DNA of 64,000 nucleotides, taken from the NCBI GenBank assembly GCA_963664245.1, contig OY760934.1:1612001-1676000 (forward strand), in the 5' to 3' direction. The notes beneath the pieces are model-generated. The model was not told the DNA's origin and did not search any database. It saw only the letters and a list, made by a program, of their open reading frames with translations. This stretch comes from GCA-2711565 sp963664245. Lineage in GTDB: Bacteria > Bacteroidota > Bacteroidia > Bacteroidales > GCA-2711565. The position numbers were made by a program, and so were the translations under genes. Every line of letters starts with the position of its first letter. The first letter of the stretch is position 1. Below, one piece after another: positions 54,783-62,869 of this stretch.

Positions 54783-55836
54783 ATTGTAATATAGGACATT
54801 TTAAATAAATTTCAAAAAAATCAGTTTCATCTTTTATCTCTAGAAGATACTTCTTCTCTCCAAAGTAAATATTTAATCGCTTTCTGGCATTTTTTAACCC
54901 AATACCTTTTGAATAGTTCATATGATCTCTCTGATCGATATGGCTTTTATTATTTTTTACAAAAAAATGAAGTGTTTTCCCTTTTACACTAAGTTTAATC
55001 TTAAGCCACTGCCCTTTAATTGCTTTACTGGTTCCATGCTTAAAGGCATTTTCAACAAAGGTGAATAATATTAATGGAGGCACATAAACATTACTTATAT
55101 TTTTAGGAAATTCACACTCCAAATCAAGGTTAGAATATCTTAATTTTTCAAGTTCTATATAACCTTCTATTAAATCTATCTCACGCTCCAACAAAATAAA
55201 TTTTGTATTACATCCATACAAGGTATATCTCAAAATATCAGATAGTTTCATGATAGATTCAGAAACTTTCTCATTTTTGCTTTCCAATGATAACGTATAA
55301 ATATTATTTAACGTATTAAACAAAAAGTGGGGATGTATCTGACTTTTCAACATATTTAGTTCCGTCTCAGTTATCTTAGATTTTAGCCTTTCATTTTCAA
55401 AATAGCTTGTAATATAATACTTGAAATACTTAATTGAAACAAAAATAAATATCTCTGTTTGAATCATTATAAAAATTCGAAAAATATACTCTGGCCTAAA
55501 ACAGATAGTCTTATATGCTTCAATAAGTTCAGGATCAACAATAGGAAGAAAAATATAGCGTGTAACAAAAATCTCATGTAAAATCAGAACATAAACCAAA
55601 AGAAAGTAGAGAGCAATAAACGACAAATACTTTTTATTTTTAACAAAACACTTAGGAATGATATAGTAAACCAAAAGATATATCCCAGCAATCAAACCCG
55701 GCAAGACAGCTAAGTTAGAAAACAAGTTATTTCTATAATCACCAGAATAACCTGATCTAAGCCATATGGGGTAGACAAAAAGAAAAAAAAACCAGAAGAA
55801 AATATGATAAACGATTCTTCGCCTTTTAGTATTCAT
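54772..55836 (-). CDS. LytS-like membrane histidine kinase
   Basis: A 354-residue kinase of the LytS/YehU type. Four or so transmembrane segments (about 8-28, 38-60, 70-92 and 115-138) have no large extracellular domain. The His_kinase box QIHPHFLFNTLNNIYTLSLE carries the phosphorylated His168, and the HATPase region follows with PPLILFTFVENAFKHG and GIGLKNARKRLNIYFG. It pairs with the overlapping LytTR regulator. Short loops suggest it senses something within the membrane or through a partner, rather than a bound sugar. Confidence 0.93.
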   Translation of the reverse strand: MNTKRRRIVYHIFFWFFFLFVYPIWLRSGYSGDYRNNLFSNLAVLPGLIAGIYLLVYYIIPKCFVKNKKYLSFIALYFLLVYVLILHEIFVTRYIFLPIVDPELIEAYKTICFRPEYIFRIFIMIQTEIFIFVSIKYFKYYITSYFENERLKSKITETELNMLKSQIHPHFLFNTLNNIYTLSLESKNEKVSESIMKLSDILRYTLYGCNTKFILLEREIDLIEGYIELEKLRYSNLDLECEFPKNISNVYVPPLILFTFVENAFKHGTSKAIKGQWLKIKLSVKGKTLHFFVKNNKSHIDQRDHMNYSKGIGLKNARKRLNIYFGEKKYLLEIKDETDFFEIYLKCPILQYGY

Positions 55837-56548
55837 AATATACTATTCTCTAGATTCTAAACACTTTATTTTTGTTCAAAATTCGGTAAAATTTCAATAT
55901 TTTTTTTATAGATTTCTATATTAAACCGCTATTACTATACTTTCAACATTTTTTCAGTCACTTTCTCCTCTTTTATTAAAACAAACGACCTACACGATTT
56001 TATTGCATAAAAAAATTACAATTATTACCGTCCCTTATAATACGTATTTCGTCTTTTATGTTATTAACAACCTCCTTGATTGATTTAATTTTTTTTAAAA
56101 TCAAAGCCAGAATACATTAGCATCAAAAGTACAAGGGCATGTATTAAAAGATAAAAGAATTGGTTAATAATATTTGGTCATATTCAATTAATCACTGTTT
56201 CACATTTGAAATACTCTTCATAAGTCTTTTAATACTGCCTTTATACTTTACAGCCCAAAATTTAATCTGCCAAAACACATGTGTGTTTTGATACGGAGTG
56301 AACTAAAAGCTTAATATTTAATTCACTGCCATTTGTGTAAAGTGAACGAACATAAAAAACACAACATGTTAGGAGATACCGTTCGGATGATGCTCAATTG
56401 AGGCATCAATTTATAAGGTATTTCTTTAAATAACAAGATTTGATTTTAGGCAATGTGTTAATCAAAAAAATAGAAATTTCATATTTGATTCGTAGTCATT
56501 GCACTAATCAAATATACATTAATTATTTATTAACCAATTTTTTTTATT
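55837..56548 (+). promoter_or_regulatory. long upstream region of SusC cassette 2
   Basis: This 712 bp lies between the divergent LytS gene and SusC 2 and holds no credible gene. The block at about 56071-56270 is homologous to about 62451-62653 upstream of SusC 3 (shared stretches CTTGATTGATTTA, AGAATACATTAGC and GGTCAT followed by ATTAAT). A near-palindrome CAAAACACA-TG-TGTGTTTTG lies at 56271-56290. A conserved stem-loop at 56484-56512 is listed separately. The promoter is unclear; CACATTTG at 56201 is one base off the -7 consensus. Confidence 0.5.
56484..56512 (+). promoter_or_regulatory. conserved stem-loop before SusC 2
   Basis: TTTGATT and AATCAAA pair around a 15-nt loop containing GTCATT. 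The same 7-bp stem and 15-nt loop occur before SusC 3 at 62806-62834. It could be a 5' leader structure or a protein-binding inverted repeat. Confidence 0.5.
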
Positions 56549-59500
56549 ATGAGAAAATTTACAATCTGGCTATCATGCTTGTTTCTAATTGCAAGTATGG
56601 GGTTCGCCAATGCGCAAACCAAAACTATTACTGGTAAAGTAACTAGTTCAGAAGACGGTTTACCAATTCCGGGTGTAACTGTTATGATACCAGGAACAAC
56701 AGTAGGTACTACGACTGATTTTGATGGGAATTACTCATTAGCAGTTAACCAAAGCGTTACAACTTTGAGGTTTTCATACATTGGGATGGAACCTCAAGAC
56801 GTTGAAATTGGGACCCGCACTGTTATTAATGTTGTTTTAGCTCCATCTTCAACCACCCTTGACGAGGTTGTTGTGGTAGGTTACGGTACATCTACCAAGC
56901 AATCCTTTGTTGGTAGTATTAAAAAAGTAAGCGGCGAAGAGATAAAAGCGAAGTCCGTATCCAACCTTTCCCAATCATTGGCTGGTGAGGCTGCCGGGGT
57001 ACGTGTTATCAACACTTCCGGACAACCTGGTTCTGCGGCCACCATCCGTATCAGGGGATTCGGTTCGGTAAACGGTAACAGAGATCCATTGTACGTATTG
57101 GACGGGGTTCCTTATACCGGCGACATTGCTGCCATCAACCCTAACGATATTGCGTCTACCACAATTTTGAAAGATGCTACCGCTACCGCTATTTATGGTT
57201 CACGTGGTGCAAACGGGGTGATCCTGATGACCACTAAATCTGGTAAAATGGGGAAATCCGAAATTGAAGTGGATGTAAAAACCGGTATGAACGTTAGCGC
57301 AATACCAAGACATCACATTATCAAGGATCCTGAAGAATATATCGGGCTTAGTTGGGAAGCTATGTACAATAAAGGCGTTATCTCTGGATCACCCGATCCT
57401 ATTGAGTATGCAAACAATAATCTATTCAGTGGAGCAGGTATCAATTCAAAATATAACCTATGGAACATTACAGATGTTGCTGACCTGATTGATCCTGTTA
57501 CCCGCACTGTAAGGGACGGCGTTACCCGCAAATACGATCCTGAAAACTGGGAAGATTATGGTTTCCAGGGCTCTAAAAGGTTGGAAGCGAATATCACCAT
57601 AAAAGGTGGTAACGAAAAAACCAAATATTTTACTTCTTTTGGTTACTTGAATGATATTGGGTATATTATCAACTCTGATTATCAAAGGTACACTGCTACA
57701 ATTAACCTTAAGCATATTGTCAGGGATTGGTTGACCGTAAACACTAAAATGACCTATACCGGTTCTGAATCTACCAACAATGGTCAAAGTGAAGACTCTG
57801 GTAGCATTTTCTGGTTCGTGGACAACCTGCCTCCAATCTTCCCTCTTTTCTTAAGAGATGATGCTGGTGACATTGTTCAGGATCCTATTTGGGGAGGACC
57901 TCAATACGATTATGGTGTAGGTAGAGCATTTGGAGCATTGACCAATTCTATTGCCGATGCCTATTTTGATAAAGACTATACCAAGGCAAACTCTATTAAT
58001 ACCAATTTTGGGATCAACATCCGTTTTACCGAATGGCTCACCTTGGAAAACACCCTGGGTATGCGCTATACCAATACTGTTCGTACCATTTTTAACAACC
58101 CATTCTATGGCTCAGCTGCCGGACAAGGTGGTTCTGTATGGAAAGTGAGGAGACAATATTTTGATTACAACTTTCTGACCCTGTTGCGTTTTCAAAAATC
58201 ATTCGGGGAACATAATTTTGAAGCCCTTGCTGCCCACGAAAGCAATGCCTGGGAAAGGGAGACTGCAACAGCTGGTAAATCAAAACTGGTTCATCCTGAC
58301 ATTGACGACCTGGCAAACTTCATTATTACTTCAGGACAGCCTAATTCCTATACAGATAAAACAAGATTGGAAAGTTATTTTGGGCAAGTTAACTATAACT
58401 ATCAAAACAAATATTATTTGACCGCTTCGATCAGACGCGATGGTAGTGGACGTTTCCAGGAAGGCAAAAAGTGGGATACCTTTGGTTCTGTTGGGGCTTC
58501 ATGGATACTCACAGAGGAATCATTTATGCAGAGTATCAGCTTTATCGATTACTTGAAATTTAAAGCAAGTTATGGTTTAGTTGGTGAACAATCCGGTGTA
58601 GGGTTCTATCCTTCAATCATTACATTCGATGTTGGTAACGTGAATGATGGTTTTGATATCCGTGAAGATCAAATTGGAAACCCCGACTTAACCTGGGAAA
58701 CCTCAAAAATGTTCCAAACCGGTATCGAATTTAGCATTGGAAAATATGTTGATGCCAGCATCGATTATTACACAAAAAACACAACTAATCTTATTTTCGA
58801 TCGCCGCGTAGGACCTTCTGTAGGTTATGCTTTAATAACTGTTAACGACGGGAAAATGAAAAACTCCGGTCTTGAATTTGATATTACCGGACACATCATC
58901 AACACCAACGACTTCACCTTAGATCTAACGGTAAATGGTGATTTTTCGAAAAACAAGCTCATTGATATGCCAATTGACCCTGCTACCGAGGAACAAAAAG
59001 TATTGGATATCCAAGGCAGGTTTGGCAGGTCCGTCGAGCATTCATTATTTGATTATTATTTAAGGGAATGGGCCGGTGTTGACCCGGCAGATGGTAGAGC
59101 CATGTGGTACATGTATTTTGATGATACAAACGATAATGGTATTCTCGATGATGAAGAAGCAACCATCGCTTCATTACACGAATATACAACTGCAAACCCG
59201 GAAAGCATAATCAATAAAACGACAACCAAAACTTATGCAGATGCAACCCAAAAATACATTGGAAAATCTGCTCTCCCCATAGTTAGTGGAGCTTTTAGAA
59301 TTAGTGCAACCTACAAAAATTTTGATTTAAGTGCCCAATTTATCTATGGCCTTGGTGGATATGCATACGATACTCACTATGCAGGATTAATGAGCAATGA
59401 CGTGATTGGTGGTAACAACTGGCATTACGATATCTTTAAAAGGTGGCAAAAACCAGGCGATATTACAGATGTTCCAAGACTATCTAACAATCACGACACT

Positions 59501-59764
59501 AATGTAAACTCATCCTCAACCCGCTTCTTGGAAAAAGCTGACTTTTTAGCTTTGAACAACTTAAGGATCGGTTATACACTCCCTAAAAAACTCATCAGCC
59601 GTTTAGGTATTAGCTCATTGAGCATCTACTTGGCAGGCGACAACCTGTTCTTGTTAAGTGCAAGGAATGGTTTCAACCCAGCAACAGATGAAGCCGGAGA
59701 GTCTGATATGTACAGATATTCTCCATTGAGCACCTATACTATTGGATTAAACGTGAAGTTTTAA
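56549..59764 (+). CDS. SusC/RagA TonB-dependent receptor, cassette 2
   Basis: A 1071-residue close paralogue of the cassette 1 receptor with the same domains: signal peptide, carboxypeptidase-regulatory-like domain, plug (EVVVVGYGTSTKQSFVGS, IRGFGSVNGNRDPLYVLDG) and barrel ending YTIGLNVKF. The start and the C-terminal region (FLEKADFLALNNLRIGYT, SIYLAGDNLFLLSAR) are nearly the same as in cassette 1. Differences concentrate in the barrel loops, for example residues about 255-310, where loop length and sequence change; these are the parts expected to face the ligand or the outside. Confidence 0.95.
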   Translation: MRKFTIWLSCLFLIASMGFANAQTKTITGKVTSSEDGLPIPGVTVMIPGTTVGTTTDFDGNYSLAVNQSVTTLRFSYIGMEPQDVEIGTRTVINVVLAPSSTTLDEVVVVGYGTSTKQSFVGSIKKVSGEEIKAKSVSNLSQSLAGEAAGVRVINTSGQPGSAATIRIRGFGSVNGNRDPLYVLDGVPYTGDIAAINPNDIASTTILKDATATAIYGSRGANGVILMTTKSGKMGKSEIEVDVKTGMNVSAIPRHHIIKDPEEYIGLSWEAMYNKGVISGSPDPIEYANNNLFSGAGINSKYNLWNITDVADLIDPVTRTVRDGVTRKYDPENWEDYGFQGSKRLEANITIKGGNEKTKYFTSFGYLNDIGYIINSDYQRYTATINLKHIVRDWLTVNTKMTYTGSESTNNGQSEDSGSIFWFVDNLPPIFPLFLRDDAGDIVQDPIWGGPQYDYGVGRAFGALTNSIADAYFDKDYTKANSINTNFGINIRFTEWLTLENTLGMRYTNTVRTIFNNPFYGSAAGQGGSVWKVRRQYFDYNFLTLLRFQKSFGEHNFEALAAHESNAWERETATAGKSKLVHPDIDDLANFIITSGQPNSYTDKTRLESYFGQVNYNYQNKYYLTASIRRDGSGRFQEGKKWDTFGSVGASWILTEESFMQSISFIDYLKFKASYGLVGEQSGVGFYPSIITFDVGNVNDGFDIREDQIGNPDLTWETSKMFQTGIEFSIGKYVDASIDYYTKNTTNLIFDRRVGPSVGYALITVNDGKMKNSGLEFDITGHIINTNDFTLDLTVNGDFSKNKLIDMPIDPATEEQKVLDIQGRFGRSVEHSLFDYYLREWAGVDPADGRAMWYMYFDDTNDNGILDDEEATIASLHEYTTANPESIINKTTTKTYADATQKYIGKSALPIVSGAFRISATYKNFDLSAQFIYGLGGYAYDTHYAGLMSNDVIGGNNWHYDIFKRWQKPGDITDVPRLSNNHDTNVNSSSTRFLEKADFLALNNLRIGYTLPKKLISRLGISSLSIYLAGDNLFLLSARNGFNPATDEAGESDMYRYSPLSTYTIGLNVKF

Positions 59765-59774
59765 TTAGCTAAAA

Positions 59775-61340
59775 ATGAAAAAAACAAAGATTATGAAAAA
59801 GTATATTATAATTATCACGGCTCTATTGCTTATCGCGGTTACGGGCTGTAAAAAAGACTTTCTGGATATAAAACCGACAGAGTTCTTGTCTGCCGACCAA
59901 TTAGCTGAAGCCAGTAAAAATAACACAGAAGTTACTGCAGGGACGGTCACAGGTTTATACTCTTTAATGGTTCAAGAGGGTACTGGCGGATCAGGCGACC
60001 CAGTAAGCCACTACGATTTTGGACAAAAAAATTACGATATTTTTATGGATATGCTTTGCGGAGATGTTGCTTTATCGGTTAGTAGTTATACTTGGTATCG
60101 AGAGTTAACAGAATTTAGCATTACTACTGATTTTACACAAAGTGAAAATTATTATCCATGGAGATATTATTATAGACTCATCCGATCTGCAAACAACGTA
60201 ATTGCTACCTTGGGTGGTAATGACGTGATTCCCGAAAACGAAGAAAGTCAATACTTAATGGGACAAGCTAAAGCAATGAGGGCACACTCTTACTTCTATT
60301 TGACCCAATTGTTTACCATTGAGTATGATCCTGCAGATTATATTCTACCGATCTACACTGATCCGAATCAAGCGAATCAAGCTAAAAGCACAACTACAGA
60401 CATTTTCAATTTTATTATAAGTGACTTAACAGAGGCCATTGATTTACTAGAAACCTTTAGCCGTTCAGCAAAAAATGAAATTAATAAATATGTTGCCGAA
60501 GGGATATTGGCTTACGTTTATGCTTATATGGGAGAAAACACGTTGGCTATGAACCTTGCAAAAGATATAATTGACAATGGAGGATTCCCGATTATGACTG
60601 CAGATGAAGTTACTTATGATCCTAATAAAACAGATGGAAACGAAGAAGACCCTCAGCCTATTGAAGATGTTATTGGCGGATTTAATGATATATACCAAAA
60701 CCCTGGATGGATGTGGGGCATAGATCTTACCCTTGACATAGGCTTAGACCTAGTATCATGGTGGGGCCAAATGGATGTATTTACTTACAGTTACCAATGG
60801 GCCGGAGACCGCAAAGCCCTTGATGCCGGATTATACGATCTTATCCCTGCTGATGATGTTCGAAAAGGACAGTTCTTTTATAACCCTGGTCACGGTTATC
60901 ACTTGCTTCCTTTAAACAAATTCTACGATCCACAAAGAGTTATCGGAAGACAAAGAGATGTTATTACCGATTACCATTGGATGCGTATTGCTGAAATGTA
61001 CTTGCTCCATGCTGAAACCGCTGCTAAAGCAGGATTTGAAGTGGATGCAAGAAACAGCCTGAAAGCTTTGGTTGAACTAAGGGTACCGGATGCTTCTTAC
61101 ATTGATGCCCTTACCGGACAAGATTTATTGGATGAAATCTATCTTCAAACAAGGATTGAGCTTTCTTTTGAAGGTAAAACTTACTTGGCTATGAAACGTA
61201 ATCACAAAACCATTATTCGTGGAGCCAACCACTTATCACATGTAGGTGAGCCGATCAATTATGACGATCCAAAATTAACCTTCTGTATACCTCAGTCTGA
61301 GATCCAAAACAACCCTCATATCTTTGAAGGAAATAAATAA
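59775..61340 (+). CDS. SusD/RagB lipoprotein, cassette 2
   Basis: A 521-residue paralogue of the cassette 1 SusD, again 10 bp after its SusC. Lipobox AVTGC and mature start KKDFLDIKPT. It differs from cassette 1 by an acidic insertion around residues 278-295 (YDPNKTDGNEEDPQPIED), in place of a short FTGDGNLGG loop. The GWMWGIDLTLDIGLDLVSWW core is kept. The C-terminal ELSFEGKTYLAMKRNHKTI is also kept. Pairing with its own SusC is expected. Confidence 0.95.
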   Translation: MKKTKIMKKYIIIITALLLIAVTGCKKDFLDIKPTEFLSADQLAEASKNNTEVTAGTVTGLYSLMVQEGTGGSGDPVSHYDFGQKNYDIFMDMLCGDVALSVSSYTWYRELTEFSITTDFTQSENYYPWRYYYRLIRSANNVIATLGGNDVIPENEESQYLMGQAKAMRAHSYFYLTQLFTIEYDPADYILPIYTDPNQANQAKSTTTDIFNFIISDLTEAIDLLETFSRSAKNEINKYVAEGILAYVYAYMGENTLAMNLAKDIIDNGGFPIMTADEVTYDPNKTDGNEEDPQPIEDVIGGFNDIYQNPGWMWGIDLTLDIGLDLVSWWGQMDVFTYSYQWAGDRKALDAGLYDLIPADDVRKGQFFYNPGHGYHLLPLNKFYDPQRVIGRQRDVITDYHWMRIAEMYLLHAETAAKAGFEVDARNSLKALVELRVPDASYIDALTGQDLLDEIYLQTRIELSFEGKTYLAMKRNHKTIIRGANHLSHVGEPINYDDPKLTFCIPQSEIQNNPHIFEGNK

Positions 61341-61408
61341 AAAGTATGGTATTTACACCTGTGAGCAGGTGTAAATACCTTTGTTTACTTAAAACTAAAA
61401 AAAGAATT

Positions 61409-62122
61409 ATGAAAAAAATAACATATATATTAATTTTATTGGTTGCGGTTGTTTCTTTTAATAGCTGTAACGAACGTGATATCCTTGGCACTTCCGATAT
61501 TAATTATATCAATTTCCAAACAGATAACGCCTTTGGTATCGACCCATTGGATGGAGAAAACACCATTGAATTTAACGTTTACACGACACAAGTTTCAGGT
61601 TCTGACAGAACTTATACCCTGAATGTTGTGGCTGGTGGGACTTCTGCTAATGCTGCAGGTTATACAGTACCTACCAGCGTTACTGTTCCGGCAGGTTCAA
61701 ACGTAGGAACATTCGAAGTTACCATTGAAGCATCCAATATCGATACAGAACTTGAAATTGAGATTGTTCCTGTTACTGGATTATTTATTGGAAACACCAT
61801 TTCATTGGATATTTATGGAATATGCAGTTTGAACGAAGTATTTCTAATTATGAGTCTTGATGACTGGCCGGAAGAAACCACTTGGGAAGTTTTAGATAGT
61901 GGTGACAATGTTGTTGCAAGTGGCGGACCATATTCTTCAAGTAGCATTGTTGAATCTATTTGTTTAGCTGATGGAACCTACACTTTATGGTTATACGATG
62001 TCTATGGTGATGGTACAGGACCTATTTCTATGGAGCTTAATGGCGTTGAGTTTTTCTCTGTAGGAGAATATGAGTGGGGTTCTTCTACAAGTACAACATT
62101 TACTGTTCCATTAGTTTTATAA
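61409..62122 (+). CDS. small surface lipoprotein, cassette 2
   Basis: The ATG at 61409 (MKKITYILILLVAVVSF) is the true start, since it matches the paralogue and gives the lipobox FNSC; an upstream in-frame ATG at 61346 would add 21 residues. The protein has 237 residues, an N-terminal beta sandwich and the C-terminal EETTWEVLDSGDNVVASGG plus YGDG module. The N-terminal half differs from cassette 1 at many positions, whereas the last 291 coding bases differ at three. An operon with SusC and SusD is clear from the 68-bp gap and the terminator that follows. Confidence 0.8.
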   Translation: MKKITYILILLVAVVSFNSCNERDILGTSDINYINFQTDNAFGIDPLDGENTIEFNVYTTQVSGSDRTYTLNVVAGGTSANAAGYTVPTSVTVPAGSNVGTFEVTIEASNIDTELEIEIVPVTGLFIGNTISLDIYGICSLNEVFLIMSLDDWPEETTWEVLDSGDNVVASGGPYSSSSIVESICLADGTYTLWLYDVYGDGTGPISMELNGVEFFSVGEYEWGSSTSTTFTVPLVL

Positions 62123-62140
62123 TTCGAAATCCTTATAAAA

Positions 62141-62175
62141 TTAAAAAAGCCCTAAGGAATTAGGGCTTTTTTTAA
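62141..62175 (+). terminator. intrinsic terminator of cassette 2
   Basis: AAAAAAGCCCTAA and TTAGGGCTTTTTT pair around a 4-nt loop. The left flank matches the cassette 1 terminator up to GCC and then differs in stem sequence. Confidence 0.85.
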
Positions 62176-62869
62176 TGCTTCTTTATATCTCATTAATGAG
62201 ACTATCTATCAATAATTTATACCGTTTCAAGTTTAAACTATCCACCGGCTTTACCGATGGTGATTTAACTCTTAGCAGAACAAGCTTTCCCGTTGCTGTA
62301 AAAACAAAATTGCAGGTCGGCCACCCCAATACGTAGTCAATTATCTGATTTCTATTTTATTTAAGCAATACTAAATATACATTCCACAGAATAGAACATC
62401 GCCACATCTGGTTTTTATGATATTTTATAAGTCGTTTATATTACAAAAACACCTCTTGATTGATTTATTTTTTTTTTGATTTAAACCTAGAATACATTAG
62501 CTCTATAAAGTATAAAAGGCTGGTATTAAAAATAGCTTTGGTTTAGGGATATTCGGTCATGTTTGCATTAATAATAAAGTTCATATTTGTAATACTTAAC
62601 TAAGTTTTAATACTGGCTTTTTTATTCTTTATCTATAACCTAAAATCTAATCTGTGGTGAATGTATGTGTATTGTAAAATAATTACAAATTTGTATTAAA
62701 CAGTGAATATTGAATAATAAATCCCAAAAGGGAAAAGTCATAAATAAATAAAAAGATTTGGTTTTAGGCAAATTTGCATTAAGAGCATTAAGAATTTGAT
62801 TAATGTTTGATTTCTGGTCATTACAATAATCAAAAATGCATCAATTTTTATAAACCAAATTTTTTTATT
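62176..62869 (+). promoter_or_regulatory. long upstream region of SusC cassette 3
   Basis: About 690 bp of AT-rich sequence without a gene. The block 62451-62653 is homologous to 56071-56270 before cassette 2. CATATTTG at 62582 aligns with the CACATTTG of cassette 2. A stem-loop (TTTGATT/AATCAAA, 62806-62834) with a 15-nt GTCATT loop repeats the one before cassette 2. The last bases before the ATG (AACCAAATTTTTTTATT) are also shared. Confidence 0.5.
62806..62834 (+). promoter_or_regulatory. conserved stem-loop before SusC 3
   Basis: The same 7-bp stem TTTGATT/AATCAAA and 15-nt loop length as at 56484-56512, with GTCATT in the same loop position, although the flanking sequence has drifted. 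Confidence 0.5.

Noticed and set aside
55837..56548. Possible CRISPR or small repeat array in the AT-rich intergenic regions
   Set aside because: No regularly spaced identical repeats; similarity is between paralogous upstream regions only.
48471..62122. Calling the SusCD array a polysaccharide utilisation locus
   Set aside because: No carbohydrate-active enzyme, sulfatase or hybrid two-component regulator is encoded in the window.
48471..62122. Phase-variable invertible SusCD switch
   Set aside because: No site-specific recombinase gene and no inverted copies are present; the repeats are direct, so only exchange or deletion by homologous recombination is plausible.
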